64,000 bases of DNA, from positions 205,966-269,965 of the forward strand of contig NZ_AUBS01000003.1 of NCBI RefSeq assembly GCF_000429365.1. The letters run 5' to 3'. Shown here piece after piece: positions 1 through 8,447 of this stretch. The translations under genes and the position numbers were made by a program. This DNA comes from Pseudodonghicola xiamenensis DSM 18339 (GTDB taxonomy: Bacteria > Pseudomonadota > Alphaproteobacteria > Rhodobacterales > Rhodobacteraceae). The notes beneath the pieces were generated by a model. The model saw only the letters and a program-made list of their open reading frames with translations. It was not told the origin of the DNA and did no database searches. The stretch's first letter is position 1; the number at the start of each line of letters is the position of its first letter.

Positions 1-50
1 TGGAAATCGCGCATCTCGAAGTCTTCCCTGTTGTTGCCGGGGGAGATTAG
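1..50 (+). CDS. C-terminal tail of an unidentified protein (partial)
   Basis: The third forward frame is open from the window edge and ends at a TAG at 48-50, encoding EIAHLEVFPVVAGGD. A strong hairpin follows about 60 bases later, which is consistent with a gene end here. The fragment is too short to recognise a family, and the other two frames also stay open, so the reading is tentative. Confidence 0.3.
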   Translation, partial: EIAHLEVFPVVAGGD

Positions 51-110
51 GTCGCTCCCGGGGGATTGCCAACTGTCGAGAGCGGGAGAAAAGGCAGGAG
101 GAAAGAAGTC

Positions 111-156
111 CTCGGCGCCGCGCATCGGGTGGGGGCTATGACAGCGCGGCGCCGAG
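111..156. terminator. Hairpin between convergent genes, probable bidirectional terminator
   Basis: A perfect 13-bp inverted repeat (CTCGGCGCCGCGC at 111-123 and its complement at 144-156) encloses a 20-base loop. On the minus strand it is followed by a pyrimidine-rich stretch (GACTTCTTTCCTCC), so it could end the leftward anti-sigma operon. There is no clear T-run on the plus strand. Confidence 0.55.
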
Positions 157-229
157 GGAAGCTAATTGCAGCTACGGCCCCTTTTATCACAGGGCATTCA
201 GGCAGCAGTGTGCTCCGATTGCGGCAGAT

Positions 230-691
230 TCAGGGCGCGGTGTGAGATAAGGCTCCGTCGTCTTCGCCCCCCGGCAGAGCGAAAGCCATCGAAAGCGTGT
301 TGCGCTGTGCGCGGCGGTCGTAGCGCACCGAATTGGTCAGCGCGTGGATCAACCCCCAGCCGAAGCCGCCTTCGGGCAATTCCGATGCGCCGGACAGATC
401 ATGGGTCTTGGGCTGGGGCAGTTTGCCTTCGGGCATCGGCAACCCATTGTCCGAAATCCGCAGCACCAGCCGCTTGTCTTCCAGTCGGGCGGTCACGGTG
501 ATGATGCCATCCTCGCGCTCGCGATAGGCATGTTCGGTGACATTGTTGATCGCTTCGGCCAGCGCCAGTTCCACATCGCCGGCAATCTGCTCCGGCAGTT
601 CAAGAGTCCGCAGCCGAGCCATCACGGCGACAATGCCGCCGCGCGCTGCCAGCTCCGTGGCTCTGAACCTGTGCGTGAAACGCTCTGGCAT
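230..691 (-). CDS. Anti-sigma regulatory factor, RsbW/SpoIIAB-like serine kinase ATPase
   Basis: This small cytoplasmic GHKL ATPase (153 aa from the ATG) would bind a sigma factor and phosphorylate the STAS antagonist encoded just upstream. The Bergerat-fold motifs are visible in order: an N-box EAINNVTEHAY, a G1 box ISDNGLPMPEG and a G2 box GGFGWGLI. The ATG at 691 is preceded by GGCGGA; an in-frame TTG at 715 would add eight residues. The gene lies about 40 bases downstream of the STAS gene on the same strand, so the two form a partner-switching operon ended by the hairpin at 111-156. The cognate sigma factor and any PP2C phosphatase are not in the window. Confidence 0.85.
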   Translation of the reverse strand: MPERFTHRFRATELAARGGIVAVMARLRTLELPEQIAGDVELALAEAINNVTEHAYREREDGIITVTARLEDKRLVLRISDNGLPMPEGKLPQPKTHDLSGASELPEGGFGWGLIHALTNSVRYDRRAQRNTLSMAFALPGGEDDGALSHTAP

Positions 692-731
692 CGCGGTTAT
701 CCGCCACTCCGGCAAGCACGGGGCCGCCGGT

Positions 732-1070
732 TCAGCCCTCCAGTCCGATCATGGCGTCGTCGATCGACGGAAACAGCGTGAACACCGTATCCATCCGCGT
801 CAGCCGTAACACTTTGTCGACCAGCGGCGTCAGCCCGGCCAGATCCAGCTTCCGCCCCTCGCCCAATTGCTTCATCGAGGCCACGATCGCACCCAGACCG
901 CTCGAATCTATGAATTTCACCGCCGAAAGATCCAGGATCACCCGATCAGGCCCGTTTGCCGTTTCGGTCCGCATGTCTTCCTTGAATTTGATCGCGACAG
1001 CCGCATCTATTCGCTCCGCGTTGACGGCAACGATACAGGTGTCGCCCCTTTGTGTACTGCTCAGGAACAT
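732..1070 (-). CDS. STAS-domain anti-sigma factor antagonist (RsbV/SpoIIAA-like)
   Basis: The 112-aa protein is a single STAS domain. The signature VKFIDSSGLGAI contains the serine pair S56/S57, the second of which corresponds to the phosphorylated residue of SpoIIAA. Unphosphorylated antagonist normally sequesters the RsbW-type kinase and frees sigma. It is the first gene of a two-gene leftward operon with the kinase downstream, and it is divergent from the thiolase gene. The roughly 85-base gap between them is AT-richer than its surroundings and should hold both promoters. The family call is secure; the regulon is unknown. Confidence 0.9.
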   Translation of the reverse strand: MFLSSTQRGDTCIVAVNAERIDAAVAIKFKEDMRTETANGPDRVILDLSAVKFIDSSGLGAIVASMKQLGEGRKLDLAGLTPLVDKVLRLTRMDTVFTLFPSIDDAMIGLEG

Positions 1071-1157
1071 GGTTCTCCTCAGGTGGTAATTCGGGCATTT
1101 TCACGCTAATCGGTAATTCTTACTATTCGGTTTTCCGATACCCGTGGAGGAGTGGGG

Positions 1158-2330
1158 ATGAAAGAGGTAGTGATCGCCGGGGCCGCACGGACCCCGATGG
1201 GAGGGTTCCAGGGCATTTTCAACGGCGTCGCAGCGGCGGAACTGGGTGGAGCGGCAATCCGCGCTGCGCTGGCCGGAGCCGGGGCCACGACCGTGGACGA
1301 GGTGCTGATGGGCTGTGTGCTACCGGCGGGGCAGGGACAGGCGCCGGCGCGGCAGGCCGGTTTTCTGGGCGGTCTGGGCGAAGAGGTGCCGGCCACAACG
1401 CTGAACAAGATGTGCGGCTCGGGCATGAAGGCGGCGATGCTGGCCTTCGATCAGATTGCGCTTGGCCAGAACGACGTGATGATCGCCGGCGGCATGGAAA
1501 GCATGTCGAATGCCCCATATCTGCTGCCGGCAATGCGTGGCGGTGCCCGCATCGGCCATGGCCAGACCATCGACCACATGTTTCTCGACGGGCTGGAGGA
1601 TGCCTATGACAAGGGCCGGCTGATGGGCACCTTCGCCGAGGATTGCGCTGAGGCCTTCCAGTTCACCCGTGAGGCGCAGGATCAATATGCGCTGGGATCG
1701 CTCGACAACGCGCTCGAGGCCGAACGCTCCGGGGCTTTCGAGGCGGAAATCGCTCCCTTCACCCTGCATGGCCGCAACGGTGAGCAGGTCTTCACCACCG
1801 ATGAACAGCCCGGCAAGGCGCGGCCCGAGAAGATCCCGATGCTGAAACCGGCCTTCCGCGCTGGCGGCACGGTGACTGCGGCGAACTCTTCCTCGATCTC
1901 CGATGGCGCCGCGGCGCTGGTCCTCGCCTCCGCCGAAGCGGCCGAGGCTCAGGGGCTGACGGTTCGCGCCCGCATCCTGGGCCATGCCAGCCACGCACAG
2001 GCGCCGTCGCAATTTCCCACCGCCCCGGTGCCGGCGGCGAAAACCCTGCTCGACCGGATCGGCTGGCGCGCCGAGGATGTCGATCTCTGGGAGGTGAACG
2101 AGGCCTTCGCCGTCGTCCCGATGGCGTTCATGCGGGAAATGAAGGTGTCGCGCGACAAGATCAACGTCAACGGCGGTGCCTGCGCCTTGGGTCACCCGAT
2201 CGGGGCCAGTGGCGCGCGGATCATGGTCACCTTGCTGAACGCGCTGGAAAAACGCGGGCTGAAACGCGGTATCGCGGCGATCTGCATCGGTGGCGGCGAA
2301 GGCACCGCCATCGCCATCGAATTGGTCTGA
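1158..2330 (+). CDS. Acetyl-CoA C-acetyltransferase (thiolase)
   Basis: Thiolase that condenses two acetyl-CoA or cleaves acetoacetyl-CoA, at the entry of PHB/ketogenic or ethylmalonyl-CoA metabolism. The 390-aa protein has the acyl-accepting cysteine in NKMCGSGMKA (about C86), the VNEAF motif, GGACALGHPIGASGAR with the catalytic histidine, and the C-terminal CIGGGEGTA cysteine. The start is ATG 1158, preceded by GGAGGAG at 1146-1152; an in-frame GTG at 1152 lies inside that ribosome-binding site. It appears monocistronic. A biosynthetic PhaA-like versus degradative role cannot be decided because no phaB or other PHB gene is adjacent. Confidence 0.92.
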   Translation: MKEVVIAGAARTPMGGFQGIFNGVAAAELGGAAIRAALAGAGATTVDEVLMGCVLPAGQGQAPARQAGFLGGLGEEVPATTLNKMCGSGMKAAMLAFDQIALGQNDVMIAGGMESMSNAPYLLPAMRGGARIGHGQTIDHMFLDGLEDAYDKGRLMGTFAEDCAEAFQFTREAQDQYALGSLDNALEAERSGAFEAEIAPFTLHGRNGEQVFTTDEQPGKARPEKIPMLKPAFRAGGTVTAANSSSISDGAAALVLASAEAAEAQGLTVRARILGHASHAQAPSQFPTAPVPAAKTLLDRIGWRAEDVDLWEVNEAFAVVPMAFMREMKVSRDKINVNGGACALGHPIGASGARIMVTLLNALEKRGLKRGIAAICIGGGEGTAIAIELV

Positions 2331-2370
2331 GACGCGGCAAGCGCTCCGCTCCCGCCCGGGACGGCGTCGC

Positions 2371-2440
2371 TTTTTCTGGCCTGAAATATCCTCGGGGGTG
2401 AATTGGCCGTCAGGCCAAGAGGGGGCAGACAGCCCCCTCC
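2371..2440. repeat. Intergenic GC-rich hairpin cluster (Rhodobacterales-type)
   Basis: Between the thiolase and msrC genes lies a CCTGAAATATCCTCGGGGG segment followed by two small hairpins: GGCC-gtca-GGCC at 2405-2416 and AGGGGGC-agaca-GCCCCCT at 2420-2438. From memory, similar GAAATATCC segments recur between genes in Rhodobacteraceae. Only one copy occurs here. It could act as a terminator for the thiolase gene. Confidence 0.45.
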
Positions 2441-2586
2441 CTTGCCTGGCTGCGCGATGTTCGGGCTGTGGCGAAATGCCCGCGCCGTTCAGGCCAGAGG
2501 TTTGACGTTCGTCCGTCAATCCGGATACCGCTCCCGGCGCAGAGGGGGTTGCCGTCGCCGGTTGTTTCAAGAGAGGTTCTTTGCCG

Positions 2587-3042
2587 ATGTCACTGGATTA
2601 TCGCGCCCTGGCGCAGAATATCGCCGCGCTGACTGCGGGCGAAACGGATCAGATCGCACTGATGGCGACGCTTGCCTGCGAGGTTCACCATGCCGACAGC
2701 CGGTTCGACTGGACCGGATTTTATCGTGTGGTCGGGCCCGAACTTCTCAAGATCGGTCCCTATCAGGGCGGTCACGGTTGCCTGACGATTCCGTTTTCGC
2801 GTGGGGTCTGCGGCGCCGCCGCGCGCAGCGGAGAGGCGCAGCTTGTCCCCGATGTCGAGGCCTTCGCCGATCATATCGCCTGCTCCAGCTCGACCCGGTC
2901 GGAACTGGTGCTGCCGGTGCGCGATGCTGCGGGGCGGCTGATCGGCGTCTTCGATATCGACAGCGACCAGCCCGATGCCTTCTCCGAAGCTGATGCCGCC
3001 GCCTTGCAGGCCATTCTCGATGATACGTTCGCGCGGCCCTGA
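2587..3042 (+). CDS. msrC: Free methionine-(R)-sulfoxide reductase, GAF-domain type
   Basis: A cytoplasmic fRMsr that reduces free methionine-R-sulfoxide using thioredoxin-type electrons. The 151-aa single GAF domain carries all three family cysteines: C65 in GHGCLTI, C75 in SRGVCG and C99 in DHIACSSST. The conserved tail GVFDIDSDQPDAF is also present. ATG 2587 fits the GAGAGG at 2571-2576; an in-frame TTG at 2581 would sit too close to it. It stands alone between intergenic regions. The symbol follows the E. coli MsrC/YebR family. Confidence 0.9.
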   Translation: MSLDYRALAQNIAALTAGETDQIALMATLACEVHHADSRFDWTGFYRVVGPELLKIGPYQGGHGCLTIPFSRGVCGAAARSGEAQLVPDVEAFADHIACSSSTRSELVLPVRDAAGRLIGVFDIDSDQPDAFSEADAAALQAILDDTFARP

Positions 3043-3237
3043 TCTCGGGGCCGGGGGGGGCGGCGGTGCCATTGGCCACAGATGGCCGGGCCGGCGGAAA
3101 CCGCCACCGGGAGGGCCTTGGGGAGAATGTCACAAAGAGGATGCGGAGCCGGGGAAAACGCCTCAGTCTGTGCCCGACATCGCTGAACTAACACATGGCA
3201 CGGCGTCCGCCGCGTTTTTCCCGAAGGGACGATCAAG

Positions 3238-3861
3238 ATGAGTTTCGAAGCCTGGAGCGTGTTCGCGTTGTTCTGGGTGGCGTTCGTCACCACGCCAGGA
3301 CCCAATGCGGTCAATTGCATCTCCAACGGCATGACGCTGGGTTTTCGCCGGGCACTGGTGGGGGTGCTGGGCATTCTGACTCAGGCGACCAGCTTTCTGC
3401 TGTTGTCGGCGGCAGGGGTGACTGCGTTGATCGCGGCATCGCCCACCGGGTTTACAGTGGCAAAATTCGCCGGTGCGGCGGTGCTGATCTGGTTGGGGAT
3501 ACGGGGCTGGATGAACGCCGGCAAACCCGCCCCGACCGAACTCCGCCCGGCGCGCCATGTCTATCTGCACGCGCTGGCCATTGCCACGATCAATCCGAAA
3601 AGCGTGGCCGGGTATTTGGCGGCCTTCTCTGCCTTCGTGCAGCCGCAGGTGCCGATCTGGGATCAGATGGCGGTGATCGTGCCCACTGCGTTGGTGCTGA
3701 CCACGCTCAGCTATACCGGCTTCACCGCTCTGGGCGCGCTGATGGGGCGGGCGGCGCTCGGGGCGGTGTTCAACGTCTGGGTGCGCCGTCTGTTGGCAAG
3801 TTGCTTCATCGTCTACGGCCTTCTTCTGGGCCTGGCCGCGGCTCCACAGCCGGCAGGCTAG
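3238..3861 (+). CDS. LysE/RhtB family amino-acid exporter
   Basis: This 207-aa integral membrane protein has about six hydrophobic helices. The start of the family is recognisable in WVAFVTTPGPNAVNCISNGMTLGFRRAL, whose TPGPN motif is diagnostic of LysE/RhtB translocators. Members export basic amino acids, threonine or homoserine lactones; the substrate cannot be read from sequence. It is followed 90 bases later by rarD in the same direction, and the two may be co-transcribed. Confidence 0.85.
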   Translation: MSFEAWSVFALFWVAFVTTPGPNAVNCISNGMTLGFRRALVGVLGILTQATSFLLLSAAGVTALIAASPTGFTVAKFAGAAVLIWLGIRGWMNAGKPAPTELRPARHVYLHALAIATINPKSVAGYLAAFSAFVQPQVPIWDQMAVIVPTALVLTTLSYTGFTALGALMGRAALGAVFNVWVRRLLASCFIVYGLLLGLAAAPQPAG

Positions 3862-3951
3862 GCCTTTGCCATTCGGCGAGGGGGCGCCTTGTCGTCCATT
3901 GCCTGCAACGGGACCTTGACCTAAAGCGATTGAGCAGAAGGAGATGCCGCG

Positions 3952-4866
3952 ATGACAGCGCAGCCCATGACACCGCCGGTCGTGCAAAGCGGGGACAGCC
4001 CCAAGGGGCTGGCCTTTGCGATCTCCACCTATCTGATGTGGGGGGTGCTGCCGCTCTATCTCAAGCTCGTCAGCCATATCTCTCCGGTCGAGGTGGTGGC
4101 CCACCGGGTGCTCTGGTCGGTGCCGGTCGCGGGGGCGCTGTTGATTGCCCTGGGGCGTACCGGCGACCTGCGCCGGGCATTGGTTCATCCGCGCACCCTG
4201 CTGCAGGGCTGTCTGACGGCGGCACTGATTTCGGTCAATTGGGGCATCTATATCTGGTCTATTGCGAATGATCATGCACTAGATGCGGCGTTGGGCTACT
4301 ATATAAACCCGTTGTTCAGTGTCTTTCTCGGCGCCGTCCTGCTGCGCGAGCGGTTGGGCCGGGCACAGATCGTGGCGATTGTCCTGGCGGCGGTGGCGGT
4401 GCTGATCCTGGCGGTTGAAAGCGGCCATATCCCCTGGCTGTCGCTCAGCCTGACGCTGAGTTGGGGATTTTACGCCTTCTTCAAGAAGTCGCTGCCGATC
4501 GGGCCCAATCAGGGATTCCTGCTCGAGGTCCTGATCCTGCTGCCGCTGGCCCTGGGTTACATCCTCTATCTGAGCCTTCAGGGGGAGAGCCACTTCAGTG
4601 CTGGCGGGCGGGACATGTGGCTGCTGCTGGGTTGCGGGCCGGTCACCGCGATTCCGCTGATCGTCTATGCCAATGGGGCCAAGCTGCTGCGTCTGTCGAC
4701 CATCGGCATTCTGCAATATATCACGCCGACGATGATCTTCCTGGTCGCGGTCTTCCTGTTCGGAGAGCCGGTTGGCCGGGGGCAGATGATCGCCTTTCCG
4801 ATGATCTGGCTGGCTTTGGCGATCTATACCGGTGCACTGATCGGCCAGAGCCGGCGCCGCGGATGA
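3952..4866 (+). CDS. rarD: RarD-type EamA family permease
   Basis: This 304-aa DMT-superfamily transporter has ten predicted membrane helices. The RarD hallmarks are present: a first helix with YLMWGVLPLYLK, then VVAHRVLWSVP, WGIYIWSI, ALGYYINPLFSVFLG and LQYITPTMIFL. The start has an AGAAGGAGA ribosome-binding site. RarD homologues are annotated as chloramphenicol-sensitive proteins or transporters of small metabolites, with unproven physiological substrates. It sits downstream of a LysE exporter, so both may serve efflux. Confidence 0.88.
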   Translation: MTAQPMTPPVVQSGDSPKGLAFAISTYLMWGVLPLYLKLVSHISPVEVVAHRVLWSVPVAGALLIALGRTGDLRRALVHPRTLLQGCLTAALISVNWGIYIWSIANDHALDAALGYYINPLFSVFLGAVLLRERLGRAQIVAIVLAAVAVLILAVESGHIPWLSLSLTLSWGFYAFFKKSLPIGPNQGFLLEVLILLPLALGYILYLSLQGESHFSAGGRDMWLLLGCGPVTAIPLIVYANGAKLLRLSTIGILQYITPTMIFLVAVFLFGEPVGRGQMIAFPMIWLALAIYTGALIGQSRRRG

Positions 4867-4948
4867 GGTGCTGAGAGCCGCTTTTCGGGCATGTCTGATC
4901 GGCGGGGCGAAGGGGGCCGTTCGCCTGCGGTCTGCGTTGCGTTTGGCT

Positions 4949-5740
4949 TCAGGTGCGCGCCAATACGATATTCGCAGAGTGTGGAAAGCGCAGTGCCGGA
5001 CCCTGGAGATATTCTGCAAGCCCTGTCAGGAACGCTTCCACAGCATGTTCGGCGCTCTTGTTGGCAAGGCCGGAAAGCTTGTCTCCGGTATGCATTCCGC
5101 CCATTGCGCCTGCTGCAAACGCCTTGGCATCTGGGTGGTGCAGAATAAGAGTAACCGCCTCTATCTCGATGTCTTGAAATCCAGCGTCCTCGAAAAGATC
5201 GCGGAGGTCACTGCCCTCGGACAAGCTGCAAATTGCCCGCACCGCGTCACCGGCCTCTTTCCCGACATGGGCGTCGAGTGCTGCTGCCTGCGCGCTGAGC
5301 ATTGGATTGACATCCAGCCCTCTCTGCACGCAGAACGCAACGCGGCCCTCGGGTTTCACGACGCGTCGAAGTTCACACAACGCGGCTGGTCGGTTGGGAA
5401 AGAACTGCAGTGCCTGCTGGCAAAGGGCGAGATCGAAATGATCGTCGTCGAACGGCAACTCGGCGGCATCTGCCTCCACCCAATCGGCATCAAGTCCGGC
5501 GCTCGCGGCGAGTGAACGTGCGACGTCCAACATCTCCGGGCTATGATCGACTGCGGTTAGACGAGCGGGGGCTAGTTTCGCCGTCTGCCTGGTGATCACG
5601 CCGGTGCCACAGGCGAGGTCAAGAACGTGTTCGCCTGCTCGGGGGCTGGCCCGGCGCAGCATCTCTCTTGTCCATGGTTCGAAAATGACCGGAACCAGAA
5701 CGGATTGATAACGGTCGGCAAAGCCAGATGGTTTACGCAT
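4949..5740 (-). CDS. Class I SAM-dependent methyltransferase (UbiE/Methyltransf_11 type)
   Basis: This 263-aa cytoplasmic methyltransferase has a Rossmann core. Motif I is VLDLACGTG (about residues 39-47), the acidic end of strand 2 lies in TAVDHSPEMLDVA, motif II is DADWVEADAAELPF and motif III is LRRVVKPEGRVAF. The C-terminal 100 residues are family-specific and do not reveal the substrate. It is transcribed toward rarD (convergent, about 80 bases apart) with a long leader region upstream. No neighbour suggests a pathway. Confidence 0.85.
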   Translation of the reverse strand: MRKPSGFADRYQSVLVPVIFEPWTREMLRRASPRAGEHVLDLACGTGVITRQTAKLAPARLTAVDHSPEMLDVARSLAASAGLDADWVEADAAELPFDDDHFDLALCQQALQFFPNRPAALCELRRVVKPEGRVAFCVQRGLDVNPMLSAQAAALDAHVGKEAGDAVRAICSLSEGSDLRDLFEDAGFQDIEIEAVTLILHHPDAKAFAAGAMGGMHTGDKLSGLANKSAEHAVEAFLTGLAEYLQGPALRFPHSANIVLART

Positions 5741-6154
5741 GGTCCCCTTCTCCCTTGGCCATTGCGCTTAAGGCGACCTGAGGTCACTTCTGATCGGGAA
5801 CAGAGGGCCTTGATCACTGTGAAAAGCATAGGTGAAGCACCGTAGTTCCCAAAGCGAAGATTGATATCTGGATCGGGGGAGTGGCCGATCCGAGCCGTTG
5901 ATATCCGCAAAGGCGTGCGCGTACCCCATGTCTCAAGCGCAGCCTGTGGCCGGCCCCCATCACTCACGATGCTGCAAGTCCTGAAGGCTCGCCCGCACGC
6001 GGGGGATGAAAACCGCTCGGGCATGCAGGCTAATGTCCCATTGGCACAGTGGGTGATCGGCGCCGGTGGATCGCGATTTTCAGTAAGCGATCGGATATGC
6101 CGGATCGGCTGCGCTCTGGCCTCCTCGGCGACAGGGCCGGTGTCCCGCCTTGGC
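5741..6154. other. 414-bp gene-free interval upstream of the methyltransferase
   Basis: No gene is supported here. A minus-strand open frame (5596-6024) crosses into the methyltransferase in another frame and lacks a ribosome-binding site. The interval is AT-richer near 5780-5870 and could hold the promoter of the leftward methyltransferase. It may contain decayed sequence, but nothing recognisable. Confidence 0.4.
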
Positions 6155-6589
6155 TCAGGACAACGCCTTGCGGTATTCTAGGAACCTCGGATCTGTCTTG
6201 ACGCGGGCCGCCATCGCCTCGCGCAGTTCGCCCACTGTCTTGTGCGGCCGCATCACCACCTCGAAAAGGCTGATCAGCCCATCCTCGCCCAGGGTGATCA
6301 GATCGACCCCTACCGCATCGAGCCCGTTGACCTTGCACTGGAACTCCAGCGCCCAGTCGTTGCCCGCGCCCATCACCCGGCGATAGCGGAAATCGCTGAA
6401 GACCTGGCCGACGTGGCCCAGGACGGCGGCCACCGGGTCCCGTCCGGTCCAAGTCGCCCAATAGGTCGGCGGCAGGAAACGGACGTCTTCGGCCAGCACC
6501 TCGGCGATCTTCTCGTGATCGCCCGAGGCGATGATCTCCAGCGCCTTGGCGATGGTCGGGTGCATGTCGGGGTGCAAATCTGCGGTCAT
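6155..6589 (-). CDS. SnoaL/NTF2-like nuclear transport factor fold protein
   Basis: The 144-aa protein looks like a SnoaL-type cone fold, found in ketosteroid-isomerase-like enzymes and ligand-binding proteins. Supporting features are the N-terminal helix pair (TIAKALEIIASGDHEKIAEVLAED), the WTGRDPVAAVLG segment and a C-terminal EDGLISLFEVVMRP strand. The start at 6589 is set by GGAGGAG eight bases upstream; the open frame continues to 7258 but the extension is only the antisense of rluA. It is divergent from rluA. The catalytic function is unknown. Confidence 0.8.
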   Translation of the reverse strand: MTADLHPDMHPTIAKALEIIASGDHEKIAEVLAEDVRFLPPTYWATWTGRDPVAAVLGHVGQVFSDFRYRRVMGAGNDWALEFQCKVNGLDAVGVDLITLGEDGLISLFEVVMRPHKTVGELREAMAARVKTDPRFLEYRKALS

Positions 6590-6685
6590 CTCGGGGTTCT
6601 CCTCCTCCGGCTCCGGCGGCAGCTTGGCGGCGCGATGGCGTTCCGGCAAGCTTGACGTCAGGACGCGGTAGGGTAGGACCGGGAC

Positions 6686-7330
6686 ATGAGCGATTACAAT
6701 CCCCCCATGGACCCTCTGGATATCCTCTACGAGGATGCGCAGCTTGTCGCCGTCAACAAGCCGGCCGGGCTGTTGTCGGTACCGGGCCGGGGCGCGCATC
6801 TGGCCGATTGCCTGCTGAGCCGGGTTCAGGCCGCCTTTCCCGACGCGCTGCTGGTGCACCGGTTGGACCGCGATACCTCGGGCGTGATCGTCTTCGCGTT
6901 GACACCGCACGCGCAGCGCAACCTGTCGATGCAGTTCGAAACGCGGGTGACCAGGAAGACCTATGTCGCGCGGCTCTGGGGCCGGCTGGAGCCGAAGACC
7001 GGCACCGTCGACCTGCCGCTGATCGTCGATTGGCCGAACCGGCCGCGGCAGATGGTCTGTCACGACACCGGCAAGCCTGCGGTCACCGACTGGAAGGTGA
7101 TGAAATACGACACAGCCGAGACGCGGGTGCGGTTGTTCCCGAAAACCGGGCGCAGCCACCAGCTTCGGGTCCATATGCTGGCGCTGGGTCACCCGATCCT
7201 GGGCGATCCGTTCTATGCCGAAGGTCCGGCGCGCGATTTCCCCCGGCTGATGCTGCATTCCGAGGAATTGCGGATCAAGAACCCCGAGGGCGGTGTGTCA
7301 CTCAAGCTGCGGGCGCCGGCCCCGTTCTGA
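6686..7330 (+). CDS. rluA: RluA-family pseudouridine synthase (23S rRNA U746 / tRNA U32 type)
   Basis: The enzyme isomerises specific uridines in RNA. The 214-aa protein lacks an S4 domain, as the RluA subgroup does. It has VNKPAGLLSVPGRG and the catalytic aspartate in LVHRLDRDTSG, followed by RKTYVARLWG and the KTGRSHQLRVHMLALGHPILGD motif. This matches RluA more closely than RluC/D. It is convergent with the fucosyltransferase gene, with nine bases between them. A second ATG seven codons in is a possible start. Confidence 0.9.
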   Translation: MSDYNPPMDPLDILYEDAQLVAVNKPAGLLSVPGRGAHLADCLLSRVQAAFPDALLVHRLDRDTSGVIVFALTPHAQRNLSMQFETRVTRKTYVARLWGRLEPKTGTVDLPLIVDWPNRPRQMVCHDTGKPAVTDWKVMKYDTAETRVRLFPKTGRSHQLRVHMLALGHPILGDPFYAEGPARDFPRLMLHSEELRIKNPEGGVSLKLRAPAPF

Positions 7331-7339
7331 GCCGTCGGG

Positions 7340-8209
7340 TCAGACCTCGATCCGCATCCAATCGGCAGGCAGGATATCGGGGTTTTGCAGCTTCGGATCG
7401 CCGAACCATTTGGCGGGACCCGCGACGCGCTTGTCGTCATGCGCGTTCAGCCAGGCGCCCCACCAGGAAAACGACGAATTGCCGATGATGTTGTGCCGGC
7501 AGAGCGACATCAGCCGCATATCCTCGAAATCCGTCTCCGGCCCGTTGAAATCGACCACCACCTTTTCCACCGGCAGGGGCAGGTTGGCCTTGGCCCAGTC
7601 TGGATCGTCGGAGAAGACGAAGACCGTGGGGGTGCCCTTCACCCCATCGAGCACGCGGGCAAGCGCCGCGTCGTAATAGGCCTGATCGCACAGCACATGC
7701 GCCCCGAGCGTCAGGTAATCGCCGCGCCGCACATGCAGGGCGATGGCCGTGGTCTCGGCGATTCGGGCGGCCATGTCGGCGTTCTGCGGCGTGCTGAAGG
7801 CGGGGAAGGTGAAGTCGCGGCGGATCACGTCGCCGACCCCGGCGAAATAGCGCTCGCTCTGCCAATAGCCATGCAGATAGGTGTCGTCGCCCCAATCCGT
7901 GAAGGCCGGGTTAAATCCAAGGCCACGTTCGCGGCGAAACCGCGGATGGCGGCCGAACCCGCGCCAGAGCGCATAGGCGAGAAACCCGTCATGCTTGGCC
8001 GGCGGCAGCACGCTCGGATCGGCCAGCGGCAGGTCGAAGACCCGGGTCAGGACGCCTTCGTTTCGCCGCAGCGCACCGCGCGAATCGATGGCCAAGGGCA
8101 CACCCAGCCGGGCCGCCAGGGCGCGGCCGGCGGCATATTGGAACATCTGGTTGCCAAGACGGCCATGCAGGCGGGTATAGATCATCGGGGGTCTCGCAGG
8201 GCTTTTCAT
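7340..8209 (-). CDS. Glycosyltransferase family 11 (alpha-1,2-fucosyltransferase-like)
   Basis: GT11 enzymes transfer fucose from GDP-fucose to surface glycans. The 289-aa protein starts with the family motif LHGRLGNQMFQYAAGRALA and contains the nucleotide-sugar-binding HVRRGDY, plus the C-terminal NSSFSWWGAWLN. The start may be ATG 8209 or the ATG eight codons later (MIYTRLHG). Neither has a strong ribosome-binding site. No polysaccharide cluster surrounds it. The actual acceptor, and whether fucose is the donor sugar, cannot be decided here. Confidence 0.87.
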   Translation of the reverse strand: MKSPARPPMIYTRLHGRLGNQMFQYAAGRALAARLGVPLAIDSRGALRRNEGVLTRVFDLPLADPSVLPPAKHDGFLAYALWRGFGRHPRFRRERGLGFNPAFTDWGDDTYLHGYWQSERYFAGVGDVIRRDFTFPAFSTPQNADMAARIAETTAIALHVRRGDYLTLGAHVLCDQAYYDAALARVLDGVKGTPTVFVFSDDPDWAKANLPLPVEKVVVDFNGPETDFEDMRLMSLCRHNIIGNSSFSWWGAWLNAHDDKRVAGPAKWFGDPKLQNPDILPADWMRIEV

Positions 8210-8447
8210 CGTCTTTAGGGGGATTTCAGCAACAGGGCCAGTCCGGCGCGCGCTGTCGGGGCTTGACCGGCGGGGGCGCGCGCGCCTATGGGGGCATCAG
8301 GTTCGGGTGCCCTGCCGTTCGCAAGCGTCACGCTTTGGTGAAACCCGGAATTTGCTCTGATGTCCTACTCTCCCAGGCATGCGAGCGATGGTAATGCGAA
8401 CGCCCGTCACCCCCCGCGTCATGCCGTATTCGGAGACGAGGTTCAGG

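Noticed and set aside
4868..5515. 215-aa plus-strand open frame after rarD
   Set aside because: It runs antisense to a clear SAM methyltransferase with motif I VLDLACGTG. The overlapping plus frame shows no domain.
5596..6024. 142-aa minus-strand open frame upstream of the methyltransferase
   Set aside because: No ribosome-binding site, no recognisable family, and its 3' half overlaps the methyltransferase gene in another frame. It may be decayed sequence, but I cannot support a gene.
6155..7258. 367-aa version of the SnoaL-like protein
   Set aside because: The first 220 residues are the antisense of rluA, and a good ribosome-binding site precedes the ATG at 6589.
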